A stretch of DNA of 64,000 nt from Chitinophagaceae bacterium BSSC1 (GTDB lineage Bacteria > Bacteroidota > Bacteroidia > Chitinophagales > Chitinophagaceae). Location: assembly GCA_002256435.1 (NCBI GenBank), contig NKJC01000001.1, forward strand, positions 868,001 through 932,000, read 5' to 3'. This document shows positions 9,388 to 17,340 of the stretch, in pieces; the stretch's first letter is position 1, and each line of letters starts with the position of its first letter. The notes beneath the pieces were generated by a model, which worked only from the letters and a program-made list of their open reading frames with translations, had not been told where the DNA came from and searched no databases. A program made the translations under genes and the position numbers.

Positions 9388-9539
9388 GTTATAATTTCTT
9401 ATGCAAGCACGCTTGGTTTCATTTAACGGCACGGCCCAGATTTAAAACGCTTTTTCTCTTACAATCGTATCTGCATCTGCAAAATACAGATTTTAAGCTA
9501 AAACAGGGCAATTAGCGGCTTTATCAATAGGTTAAGGGC

Positions 9540-10073
9540 TTAGTTTTTGGCAATTCTTTCAAAAAACAAGGTCAATTCCTGAAAACTGTCCTTGAAAATG
9601 GGAATGACCTTTCCAAACCAATGCATCATGGTGGGAGCCAGAGATTCCAAGTAAGGATAGGCTTTTGAAGCGGATAGGTCTACCGATTGTAATAGTTGCA
9701 ACTGTTTGGCGTAAAAAAGCAGGATGCTAAAAACGGTCAGGTATAAAAAACCATAGACCAATACACCCCCCACCGTATTCAACCAACCCAATAAAACCAT
9801 TTCAAATGCGGCTTTTACCAAGGCTGCACCCATTCGCACCAATACCCAAACACCCAACATGATCAACAAAAAAGCCAAAAAGGGTAACCAGCCTGCGGCA
9901 ATATGGGTATAGTTGCCCAAGGCTTTGGCCAACATAGCACTTAATTTAAGTGCTGCTGCTAGCCCAATGAAAATGCCCAGAAAAGCAAACACCGCTACTA
10001 CAAGGCCTTTTTGAAAACCCTTGTAAATGGCAAGTGCCAGCAAAACCAGGCAAATCACATCTATGCTACCCAT
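9540..10073 (-). CDS. CvpA family membrane protein
   Basis: 177 residues, ATG start. MGSIDVICLVLLALAIYKGFQKGLV, read in two parts, is the typical CvpA opening, with a hydrophobic helix then YKGFQKGL. Four membrane segments follow (about residues 5-22, 28-48, 62-84, 100-122). The family is linked to colicin V production and envelope homeostasis in Proteobacteria; the biochemical role is unclear. The stop codon falls about 150 bases before the hydrolase start, and YqeY ends 8 bases upstream, so it is probably co-transcribed with yqeY and gldC. Confidence 0.85.
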   Translation of the reverse strand: MGSIDVICLVLLALAIYKGFQKGLVVAVFAFLGIFIGLAAALKLSAMLAKALGNYTHIAAGWLPFLAFLLIMLGVWVLVRMGAALVKAAFEMVLLGWLNTVGGVLVYGFLYLTVFSILLFYAKQLQLLQSVDLSASKAYPYLESLAPTMMHWFGKVIPIFKDSFQELTLFFERIAKN

Positions 10074-10080
10074 GCGGTGA

Positions 10081-10530
10081 TTATCCCAATAGGGTTTTTA
10101 CAGCTGCAGAAATGGCTTTGCCCTCGGCCTTGCCCGCCAATTGTTTGCTGGCAACACCCATTACTTTTCCCATGTCTTTGGCACCTGCGGCACCGGTTTC
10201 AGCAATGATGGCTTTTAAAGCAGCTTCTAATTCTTCTGCACTCATTTGTTGGGGCAGGAATTTTTCAATCACAGCAATCTCTTCTGATTCCTTGGCTGCT
10301 AAATCTGGTCTATTCTGTGTTTGATATATTTCTAAAGAGTCCTTTCTAGACTTTACCAGTTTTTGTAACAATTTGATTTCAGTATCTGCGTTAATTTCTC
10401 CGTTGGCTCCTGGCTCTGTTTTGGCCTTGATAATTTCAGCTTTAATAGCCCTCAAACCACGCAACAATGGTTCGTTCTTAGACTTCATGGCATCTTTCAT
10501 CTGGTCCATCACCTGTGTTTCTAAACTCAT
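10081..10530 (-). CDS. GatB/YqeY domain protein
   Basis: 149 residues beginning MSLETQVMDQMKDAMKSKN and rich in Lys, Glu and Ala helices; LRGLRAIKAEI, FLPQQMSAEELEAAL and KDMGKVMGVASKQLAGKA are typical of YqeY. The domain is related to the tRNA-binding tail of GatB and may take part in tRNA-dependent amidation or other tRNA binding, but its exact role is not settled. Small gaps to gldC (10 bases) and cvpA (7 bases) suggest one transcript. Confidence 0.9.
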   Translation of the reverse strand: MSLETQVMDQMKDAMKSKNEPLLRGLRAIKAEIIKAKTEPGANGEINADTEIKLLQKLVKSRKDSLEIYQTQNRPDLAAKESEEIAVIEKFLPQQMSAEELEAALKAIIAETGAAGAKDMGKVMGVASKQLAGKAEGKAISAAVKTLLG

Positions 10531-10540
10531 ATACTAGGTT

Positions 10541-10885
10541 TTATTTGTTCTCTTTTAATTGAATGTCTCTGAATTTTTTATAGAAATCCTTGGCATAAGC
10601 TTTCATTTCTTCCACCAATTCTGTTTGTTGGGTAGCCCGATGAAAAGTATCGGCCATGCCCATAAATGTTTGGTAATAAAAATCGGCCATCTCGTCTACC
10701 ATCATGTCTTTGGTCCAAAGGTCAATCCTTAGGGCAGACTTGTCTTGGGCGTCCCAAAAAGCCACCATCATAGACTTGGCGGGCTGCATGGCATCAGCGG
10801 TGGAGTCAGAAGCTGACCAGTTGATCTGATCCGGTACTTTGTTTTCATCTAAATGAATATCAATGGAAATGGTTGATTTGTGCAT
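10541..10885 (-). CDS. gldC: Gliding motility-associated protein GldC
   Basis: 114 residues, ATG start, no signal peptide. The sequence MHKSTISIDIHLDENKVPDQINW is, in two parts, a close match to the GldC opening; SALRIDLWTKDMMVDEMADFYYQTF and LVEEMKAYAKDFYKKF complete the family pattern. GldC is a cytoplasmic accessory factor associated with Bacteroidota gliding and GldB, and is restricted to this phylum. Other gliding genes are not adjacent. It starts a short minus-strand run with yqeY and cvpA. Confidence 0.88.
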   Translation of the reverse strand: MHKSTISIDIHLDENKVPDQINWSASDSTADAMQPAKSMMVAFWDAQDKSALRIDLWTKDMMVDEMADFYYQTFMGMADTFHRATQQTELVEEMKAYAKDFYKKFRDIQLKENK

Positions 10886-10936
10886 ATTGCTATTTTTAAA
10901 TACTGGCGCAAAACTACGTTTTCTGTTGCAAGTAGC

Positions 10937-12061
10937 TTATTTGGCTATGGCAAGGATGATTTCCCAAACCCCTTGAGCGGTTTTATCCCAACTAAAATCT
11001 TGGGCCCTTTCCAAACCTTTTTCAATTTGAAAATTGCGCAGTTTTTCGTCTTTATAGAGTAGGAGCATTTGTTTTGCTATGGCATCTGGGTCATTGGGGT
11101 CTGCGTATAAAGCGGCGTCTGCCCCAACTTCTGGCATACTGCTGGTATTGCTGGCAATCACAGGCACACCAGACTGCATGGCTTCCAAGATGGGCATACC
11201 AAAACCTTCAAAAAAACTAGGATACACCAAGGCATAGGCCGATGCTGTAATTCGGGTTAATTGTGCTTCTTCTAAAGCTCCCAATAAAACCAAATCTTCT
11301 CGGTATTTATAGGTTTTGATTTTCTCTAAAAGGTCTTCATATTGCCAGGCCATTCTTCCGGCCACCAATAATTTCATATTGCTTTTCTGCCATTTTTTAA
11401 ACAGCGAAAAAGCTTTTAAAAGGTTGAGTAGATTTTTCCTAGGATGAATACCACCCACAAATAAAAAATATTCTCTACCATCAGAAAAACTGTCTTTTAC
11501 TTGGTTCTTTTCTTCCCAACTCAAGGGCTGGAAACCTGCACGGGCAGCGGGATAGACCGTATTAATTTCATTTACAGCACTTGGAAAATTTTTCTCAATA
11601 TCTGCTTTTGAAAAATCAGAAACCGTTAATACCTGCTTGGCTTTTTTAATAAATCGGGGCGTAAATAATTTGTAATACCAGTACTGGTGCCAAGCAATAA
11701 ATTTGGGATAATGCAAATAGGCTAGGTCATGCACCATTAACAATTGTGGAATGCTAGTAGTAGTGCTACAAAAGCCATAAGGATTAACCCAAACATCGGG
11801 TTTGTACTTTCTCAATGCAGCCGGAGCCGCAATATTGTACCAATAGAAAAAATTGCCCGGATGCCTAGCTGGGGGTCCAACAACAATAGCTTTGCAATTG
11901 GGCGCAAACACAAAACTTTCATCATAAGGTCTGTCAAAAACGAATAAAAATTGGTGCGCTGGATATTGCGTGGCCAAGCGGCTAAATACCTCCTGTACAA
12001 ACCAACCATAACCTTCCATCTTACCCTTCTGAAGAAATATTGCATTAACCGCTATGAGCAT
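10937..12061 (-). CDS. Family 4 glycosyltransferase
   Basis: 374 residues, ATG start at 12061, GT-B fold. The N-terminal half has MLIAVNAIFLQKGKMEGYGWF and a conserved VHDLAYLHYPKF stretch. The C-terminal half has FLFVGGIHPRKNLLNLLKAF (the GT4 RKN/R-N motif) and the nucleotide-sugar site YPSFFEGFGMPILEAMQSG near residue 280 (an E-x7-E motif). It transfers a sugar from a nucleotide donor, probably for a surface glycan, but donor and acceptor are unknown. It stands alone: the downstream gene gldC has a 51-base gap and its own promoter region. Confidence 0.88.
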   Translation of the reverse strand: MLIAVNAIFLQKGKMEGYGWFVQEVFSRLATQYPAHQFLFVFDRPYDESFVFAPNCKAIVVGPPARHPGNFFYWYNIAAPAALRKYKPDVWVNPYGFCSTTTSIPQLLMVHDLAYLHYPKFIAWHQYWYYKLFTPRFIKKAKQVLTVSDFSKADIEKNFPSAVNEINTVYPAARAGFQPLSWEEKNQVKDSFSDGREYFLFVGGIHPRKNLLNLLKAFSLFKKWQKSNMKLLVAGRMAWQYEDLLEKIKTYKYREDLVLLGALEEAQLTRITASAYALVYPSFFEGFGMPILEAMQSGVPVIASNTSSMPEVGADAALYADPNDPDAIAKQMLLLYKDEKLRNFQIEKGLERAQDFSWDKTAQGVWEIILAIAK

Positions 12062-12113
12062 CTGGCAAAACTAGGCTTTGCTCAGTCAAAATTCAAAATT
12101 TGACTTTTCAGTT

Positions 12114-12220
12114 TTCACTTTCTTCCTCACTCTTCACTCTTCACTCTTCACTCTTCACTTTCTTCCTCACTCTTCACTCTTCACTCTTCACTTTCTTCCT
12201 CCCCTCTTCACTCTTCACTT
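12114..12220. repeat. Tandem heptamer repeat (TCTTCAC)n in two higher-order blocks
   Basis: About 105 bases made of head-to-tail TCTTCAC units, interrupted by TTTCTTCC spacers. Reading plus: an incomplete unit with spacer, four heptamers, spacer, three to four heptamers, spacer with an extra C run, then two heptamers. The array ends exactly at the hbd-like stop codon (TGA on minus, 12215-12217), which is itself inside the last unit. The strand asymmetry (pyrimidine-rich on plus) and the block structure point to growth by slippage. No coding role is seen. Confidence 0.9.
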
Positions 12221-13081
12221 ATATTCATAGAAACCCTTGCCGCTCTTCTTTCCCAAATTCCCTTCGGCCAGTTTCTGCGCTTGAATGGGTGATGGTTTGA
12301 GTCTTTCAGGTTGACCAAGTGCATCATACACAATTTGGCTTACCCCATAATTAATATCCATACCTATTAGGTCCATGAGCTGAAAAGGCCCCATTTTAAA
12401 ACCACTGGCAGTTAGGATCTTGTCAATGCTGGCGGGGTTAATTTCTTCTCCATTTTCCTTTGCCTGAGCCAACAGCCACATGGCTTCTAGATAATAATGT
12501 CTGGCCACCCTATTGACAATAAAACCGGGTGCGTCTTTGCAAACAACCGCAGTCTTGCCCATTTTCTGACAAATTGCTTGGAGTAGGGTAATCACTTTTT
12601 CATTGGTATCCTGACCTTGAACCAGCTCCACCAATTTCATCACCGGTGCGGGATTAAAAAAATGCATTCCCACAAAACGAGAAGGATGTTCTAGTCCCTG
12701 GGCAATGGTATTAATAGAAATAGAAGAAGTATTGCTGGCTAAAATGGTATTCAATGGGTTAATCTGTTCCAACTCCCTAAACAGGTCTGTTTTGGCCACT
12801 AGTTTTTCAATAATGGCTTCAATAATCAGGTCTGCCTGACAATCAGCGAGCTTATCGGTAAACTTGATCAGGGACTGAAACTGGGCCAAATCATCAGAAT
12901 TGATTTTCCCCTTGGCTAAGAGTTGGTTCCAACCTGTTTCAATAGATGCCTGTGCTTTTTCCAGCACGGTTCCATTCAAATCAAATAGAATGGTATTAAA
13001 ACCAGCCTGCGCAGACACCATGGCAATTCCGGACCCCATGGTTCCAGCTCCACAAATACAGATGGTCTTGATTTGGTGCAT
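12215..13081 (-). CDS. 3-hydroxybutyryl-CoA dehydrogenase
   Basis: 288 residues, ATG at 13081. The N-terminal Rossmann domain carries ICICGAGTMGSGIA (GxGxxG), then NTILASNTSSISI, the HFFNPAPVMKLVE segment with its catalytic His, and the C-terminal helical domain GFIVNRVARHYYLEAMWLL with GPFQLMDLIGMDI. It oxidises 3-hydroxyacyl-CoA with NAD or NADP in fatty-acid or butyrate metabolism. It is transcribed away from the merR gene. The stop codon lies inside the adjoining heptamer array, so slippage there could alter the tail. Confidence 0.93.
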   Translation of the reverse strand: MHQIKTICICGAGTMGSGIAMVSAQAGFNTILFDLNGTVLEKAQASIETGWNQLLAKGKINSDDLAQFQSLIKFTDKLADCQADLIIEAIIEKLVAKTDLFRELEQINPLNTILASNTSSISINTIAQGLEHPSRFVGMHFFNPAPVMKLVELVQGQDTNEKVITLLQAICQKMGKTAVVCKDAPGFIVNRVARHYYLEAMWLLAQAKENGEEINPASIDKILTASGFKMGPFQLMDLIGMDINYGVSQIVYDALGQPERLKPSPIQAQKLAEGNLGKKSGKGFYEYK

Positions 13082-13192
13082 GTGCTTTTTTGCAAAGCTA
13101 GCATTTCAATAGCTTTCCCCAGTAAAAGCCTTCTTTTCCACCATGGCCCTTGGGCTGTAACAGGGCCAAGTTAGTTGTACTACTTTTAGGGC

Positions 13193-13828
13193 ATGGCAGG
13201 ACCTTTGCAACAATTAGACTTATTTGGATTTCCCATTGAAACAGCGGCACCAAAGCCCAAGAAAGAACGCGTTGCCAAACCTGCTGCTCCCAAACCACCG
13301 GTTGAAGTATTACAGGTGCCCGTGGCAGAACCCGCCATGGTCTATGAAAACCAAAATATTGGGGTCAGGATCAAGGTTAAAAAAATAGCCGAGCCCAAGG
13401 AATCCATTGCCATTGAAGAGAAGAAAGCCAGCAAACGTGGTAGAAAGTCTTTTCGGGAAATGGATACGGAACTTGACCTGATTGATGTTCCAGAAGAAAG
13501 CATTTTGGCTCAGAAGCTCTATTATAGCATCAGCGAAGTAGCGGGTTGGTTCAAAGTAAACACATCGCTCTTGCGCTACTGGGAAAATGAATTTGACATT
13601 CTGCAACCAAGAAAGACCAGAAAGGGAGACCGTTTGTTCCGTGTAGAAGATATCAAGAATTTACAACTGATTTATTTTCTGTTACGCCAACGCAAATTCT
13701 CTATTGAAGGCGCCAAGAATTATTTGAAAAACAATAAGGCCCAGGCCGATACTCAGGCACAATTGGTACAGACCCTGAACAAATTCAAAGGATTTCTTTT
13801 GGAATTAAAATCCAATCTGGCTTCATGA
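13193..13828 (+). CDS. MerR-family transcriptional regulator
   Basis: 211 residues, ATG start. A disordered Pro/Lys/Ala-rich N-terminal segment (residues 1-95) precedes a MerR winged helix: YYSISEVAGWFKVNTSLLRYW, ENEFDILQPRKTRKGDRLF, then a C-terminal helix FSIEGAKNYLKNN. There is no cysteine-rich effector domain, so the signal is unknown. The stop overlaps the next start (ATGA). A 7-base inverted repeat (TGGCCCT and AGGGCCA, 13144-13168) lies just upstream and could be an autoregulatory operator, but this is inference. Confidence 0.85.
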   Translation: MAGPLQQLDLFGFPIETAAPKPKKERVAKPAAPKPPVEVLQVPVAEPAMVYENQNIGVRIKVKKIAEPKESIAIEEKKASKRGRKSFREMDTELDLIDVPEESILAQKLYYSISEVAGWFKVNTSLLRYWENEFDILQPRKTRKGDRLFRVEDIKNLQLIYFLLRQRKFSIEGAKNYLKNNKAQADTQAQLVQTLNKFKGFLLELKSNLAS

Positions 13829-14355
13829 TACGCTCCCTGTTTGCCATTTTTTTATCCGTACTCTTATTATCCTGTGCTACTAGCAAACAAAGCGCCAAAC
13901 CCAATTACCAAGTATTTACAGATACCAATGGTACCAAGGCTTTAAAGGGCATTATCAATAAATCCTTATTGGTGAATGAACCCAGCTTTCAATGGTTTAT
14001 AGAGAATGGCAAATACGGTGACGCCGATGCCAGTGCTGTGGCTGCTTTTCAAAAAAACGGTTCTAAAATTAGCCTCTTGGTATTCTGTGGAACATGGTGC
14101 CATGATTCACAAAACCTACTTCCCAAATTTTATAAACTGATAGACAAAGCAGGATTTCCTGAATCGAAAATTGTCTTGGTGGCAGTAGACAAATCCAAAA
14201 TTGCAGTGCAAAATCTGCATGTGAAATACCAATTGAAAACGGTTCCCACTTTTATTGTGTTGGTCAATGGCAAAGAAGTTGGAAGAGTTGAAGAATATGG
14301 CAAGACCGGCTATATGGAAAAAGAGCTAGGAGAAATAGTAGCTGCCATTCAGTAA
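13825..14355 (+). CDS. Thioredoxin-fold lipoprotein
   Basis: 176 residues. The N-terminus MIRSLFAIFLSVLLLSCATSK is a lipoprotein signal with lipobox Cys17. The thioredoxin segment is LVFCGTWCHDSQNLLPKFY, then KTVPTFIVLVNGKEVGRVEE with the cis-Pro. The usual CxxC is WCHDS, so the second Cys is Ser; Cys also appears three residues before Trp, giving CGTWC. It probably sits on the periplasmic face and acts as a thiol reductant or a single-cysteine variant. Start overlaps the merR stop by 4 bases, so the two are translationally coupled. Confidence 0.82.
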   Translation: MIRSLFAIFLSVLLLSCATSKQSAKPNYQVFTDTNGTKALKGIINKSLLVNEPSFQWFIENGKYGDADASAVAAFQKNGSKISLLVFCGTWCHDSQNLLPKFYKLIDKAGFPESKIVLVAVDKSKIAVQNLHVKYQLKTVPTFIVLVNGKEVGRVEEYGKTGYMEKELGEIVAAIQ

Positions 14356-14360
14356 TCTAT

Positions 14361-15464
14361 CTATACCTCAGCCGTATAATTCTTAACCACTACTTCTGTA
14401 TTCTGTGCGGCCAATTCTATTTTATGCTGCTCTAGTAATTCTAAAATGCCTAAGTTAATCTGCTCTCTGGTTTCATTAAAGTCTTCAATATTTTGCTCCA
14501 TGCTGGTAAAATATTCCAAGCTTATCTGGTGAACTGTTTTACCCGTATCGGCAAAAAACAAGGTATAGGTTTCTATATCTGGATGATTTTGCAACAAAGA
14601 GCGGAGTTCTTTCATCCAAGCTTTTGTTTGAGCCGCAGTGGTAAGCAAACTCAATTCCAATTTCAATTCTACCTTGCGTTGAGAGCGCAGAGAAATATTG
14701 TCTATAATGCTGTCAACCATTTGTTTGTTGGGCACAGAAATCAAGGTCTTTTCAAGGGTTCTAATTCTGGTACTACGCAGACCAATCTTTTCAATATTGC
14801 CTTGGAAATTGCTGCCTTTAACTAGGTCTCCTGTAACAAAGGGCTTGTCAAAGAAAATGATAAAAGAGGCAATCAGGTTTTCCATACTCTCGCGCATAGC
14901 CAGTGCAATGGCTGCACCCACAATGCTCAAACCAGTGAGTAGGTTGCTCACGTCTTTGTTAAAAGAGAAATGGAAGACCATCAAGAACCCAATGATCACC
15001 AGTAGCACTTTGAAAAAGTCTTTGAAAAAAACAATCAATTGGTTATCACTCTGGTCCTTGGTTAGATTTGCCTTGTCTTCTAAGATCAGGGCAATAAATT
15101 CTATGACCCGAATGCAGAGCCAGATGAATAAAATAATCATGACCCCATTGGCTACAGACTCCAATAATTGCCTAAGGGTTATATGATAGACCTTAACTTC
15201 AAAGGCTTTGGGGTAGTTGAGCTGGTCAATGGCAATTAGTGAAATCACCACTACCAAGAACATGTCTAGGGGTTGCACCACCAAATCAAAAAAGGATTGC
15301 TTCTTTATATTTTTACCTGCTTTGCCCACCATTTTGTAGAGCAGGCTAGCAAAATATTTAGAGATCAAACGCTTGCAGATAATGGCCAATGTAATAATGG
15401 CAATGACCATCAAATAGCTTTCAATGCTATTATTGAGCAGGATGGTTTGCAAAATCTTTTCCAT
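14361..15464 (-). CDS. Small-conductance mechanosensitive channel family protein (MscS)
   Basis: 367 residues, ATG start. Five hydrophobic helices occupy about residues 15-190; the pore-lining helix is NLLTGLSIVGAAIALAMRES, followed by the beta domain FIIFFDKPFVTGDLVKGSNF and GNIEKIGLRSTRIRTLEKTLI, the conserved MscS core. These channels release solutes on hypo-osmotic shock. It converges on the thioredoxin gene with a 5-base gap and begins 3 bases after the stop of the LpxH-like gene, so those two are probably an operon. Confidence 0.9.
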   Translation of the reverse strand: MEKILQTILLNNSIESYLMVIAIITLAIICKRLISKYFASLLYKMVGKAGKNIKKQSFFDLVVQPLDMFLVVVISLIAIDQLNYPKAFEVKVYHITLRQLLESVANGVMIILFIWLCIRVIEFIALILEDKANLTKDQSDNQLIVFFKDFFKVLLVIIGFLMVFHFSFNKDVSNLLTGLSIVGAAIALAMRESMENLIASFIIFFDKPFVTGDLVKGSNFQGNIEKIGLRSTRIRTLEKTLISVPNKQMVDSIIDNISLRSQRKVELKLELSLLTTAAQTKAWMKELRSLLQNHPDIETYTLFFADTGKTVHQISLEYFTSMEQNIEDFNETREQINLGILELLEQHKIELAAQNTEVVVKNYTAEV

Positions 15465-15467
15465 AGC

Positions 15468-16232
15468 TTAGGATGATTCCCATTTGTGTAAGTTCAACGA
15501 TTGACCATCAAAACTGGCATAGGTAAAATTCCTAATCCAATCACCCAAGTTTAGGTAATAAGCTCCTCCTTCTAATGGCAGTTTGATAGGGTAATGTCTA
15601 TGACCAAAAATAAAATAGTCAACCGGATCTTTTTTCAAATAGTCTTTTGAAAAAATAATCAACCATTCATTCTCTTCGCCCAAGAAATTGGCATCAGCAT
15701 CTCCCGTTTTTTCCCTGCTTTTGCGGCTGAAAAAATTGGCCAACCCAATGGCCCAGTTGGGATGTAATAAATTTCCAAACAGCCATTGACAAATAGGACT
15801 TCTAAAAATCTTCTTGATAAATTTAAAACCGTGATCACCTGGTCCTAGCCCATCGCCGTGGCCAATAAAAAATCGTTTGCCCGCGCGCTCAATGATCTCG
15901 GGTTCAAAATAAACTGGAATATTGAATTCCTCTTTAAAATAACCACGCATCCACATATCATGGTTACCCACAAACACGTGCATGGGTATGCCGCTATCAG
16001 AGAGTTCGGCCAGCTTACCAAATAACCTGGTAAAGCCTTTGGGAACAACGGTTTTGTATTCAAACCAAAAATCAAAAATATCTCCAACAATAAAAATCTC
16101 GGCGGCTTTGTCTTTAATGGAATCCAAGAATGCCACCAGTTTTTTTTCTCTGATCAAACTCTGCGCATGATTGGGTGCACCTAAATGAAAATCGGACAAA
16201 AAATAAATCTGCTTTCCTGGGTTAATCTCCAT
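15468..16232 (-). CDS. lpxH: UDP-2,3-diacylglucosamine diphosphatase-like metallophosphatase (LpxH type)
   Basis: 254 residues from the ATG at 16232; an upstream TTG at 16286 lies within the preceding gene and is not supported. The metal-site motifs are in order: FLSDFHLGAP, FIVGDIFDFWFEYK, FVGNHDMW, FIGHGDGLGP and FGHRHYPIK. These are the LpxH-family calcineurin-like residues that hydrolyse UDP-2,3-diacylglucosamine to lipid X in lipid A synthesis on the cytoplasmic membrane face. The gene follows the GGCT-like gene by 1 base and precedes the mscS-like gene by 3 bases. Confidence 0.87.
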   Translation of the reverse strand: MEINPGKQIYFLSDFHLGAPNHAQSLIREKKLVAFLDSIKDKAAEIFIVGDIFDFWFEYKTVVPKGFTRLFGKLAELSDSGIPMHVFVGNHDMWMRGYFKEEFNIPVYFEPEIIERAGKRFFIGHGDGLGPGDHGFKFIKKIFRSPICQWLFGNLLHPNWAIGLANFFSRKSREKTGDADANFLGEENEWLIIFSKDYLKKDPVDYFIFGHRHYPIKLPLEGGAYYLNLGDWIRNFTYASFDGQSLNLHKWESS

Positions 16233-16233
16233 C

Positions 16234-16671
16234 TTATTTTTTTTGTTGCTGTTGGTGCAGGTATTCCAACACATCGCCGGAGGCAATTAAAGGTTTGTCT
16301 GCTATGCTACCACTAAACCAATAAATCCAAGCAATGGTATTGCCAGATTCAGTGATCACTTCTACCAGTTCTCTTTTAAAAGAAACGGGTGAGTCTTCTG
16401 GAGATTCATTAATACCCTCGTATTCATCCAATTGGTCTAAGGCCCAACCAAATTCTTCTTCCTGTTTAATGGCGTATAATTCACCCAGCAAAAAATGGTC
16501 TTGTTGAGTGGGAACAGCAGCAGGGTATTCGCCCATATCAAAGAGTAGTCCTCTCACTTTGGCCGGTGCTACCAATTGAAAATAGCGGCTGATATATTCA
16601 TAAGCAGGGGCATTGAATCCGCTGCGTAGGGATCCATATACAAAAATCTGATGAACGGTTGTCTGGTTCAT
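16234..16671 (-). CDS. Gamma-glutamylcyclotransferase-like protein
   Basis: 145 residues, ATG start. HQIFVYGSLRSGFNAPAYEY is the YGSL loop that binds the gamma-glutamyl group, then LLFDMGEYPAAVPTQQ and LDQLDEYEGINE carry the conserved catalytic Glu (in EYEG). The family (GGCT/AIG2) releases 5-oxoproline from gamma-glutamyl compounds. Position between LUD and LpxH-like genes gives no clue to substrate. Spacing to the lpxH-like start is 1 base. Confidence 0.87.
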   Translation of the reverse strand: MNQTTVHQIFVYGSLRSGFNAPAYEYISRYFQLVAPAKVRGLLFDMGEYPAAVPTQQDHFLLGELYAIKQEEEFGWALDQLDEYEGINESPEDSPVSFKRELVEVITESGNTIAWIYWFSGSIADKPLIASGDVLEYLHQQQQKK

Positions 16672-16694
16672 AGGTTAAAGATACTGCTAAGTGT

Positions 16695-17330
16695 TTATTG
16701 CCTGTCTAGTAAAAAGCAAAAAACTTCTTTGGGACCATGCACACCCACCACCAAGGTTTTTTCAATATCGGCAGTACGGCTGGGACCAGAAGCAAGGGTA
16801 ATCAATGAGGGAAGATTTAACCTATAACGGTCTATTAATCCATTAATCCCATCAGCAATATCATAGACCAATTGGTCTGTATACGCCACGCAAATATGTA
16901 CGGGTGCATAAACGCTCACGGTTCTTCCACTGGCCTGTCCACTACTTAGCAAGAGAGAGCCTGTTCTGGCTACCAACTGTTCACAATAAGTAATAGAAGC
17001 ATCGCAGGATGCAAGGTCTGTAGCGTTTGTATTGGTAAAGCCTTTTTCTGCTAAGACTGTTTTTAAAGCGGGTTCAATGCAATAGACTTTAGACCATTTG
17101 CGCTGAGCGGCCAGTGCGTTTAATTGCACCGCCAACTCGGCTTCATTGGCACAGTAAGAAAACCTACCCTGTAATTGGGTAAAGTTTTCAGCAAAAATGA
17201 TTTCTAAATCTTGGTCTGCAGGTTGAAACAAAAACTCGTTTCCTTCTGAGGCAGGAAAGGGAACAGGCACTGGTTGTTTCAGTGCCTGTTTAATCCTGTT
17301 CATGATATTTTCTCTAGCGTTATCGGCCAT
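16695..17330 (-). CDS. LUD domain protein (LutC/YkgG type)
   Basis: 211 residues, ATG start at 17330. MADNARENIMNRIKQAL begins the family, and CDASITYCEQLVARTGSLLL, SGQASGRTVSVYAP and LITLASGPSRTADIEKTLV match the LutC domain. LutC is the small subunit of the L-lactate utilisation complex LutABC, but lutA and lutB are not in this window. It lies 10 bases after the ftsH stop and is likely co-transcribed. The function may be lactate oxidation with distant partners or a separate role. Confidence 0.85.
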   Translation of the reverse strand: MADNARENIMNRIKQALKQPVPVPFPASEGNEFLFQPADQDLEIIFAENFTQLQGRFSYCANEAELAVQLNALAAQRKWSKVYCIEPALKTVLAEKGFTNTNATDLASCDASITYCEQLVARTGSLLLSSGQASGRTVSVYAPVHICVAYTDQLVYDIADGINGLIDRYRLNLPSLITLASGPSRTADIEKTLVVGVHGPKEVFCFLLDRQ

Positions 17331-17340
17331 TTTTCAACAA

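Noticed and set aside
12114-12220. CRISPR array
   Set aside because: The repeat unit is only 7 bases with short, similar spacers and no cas genes; it is a slippage-type tandem array.
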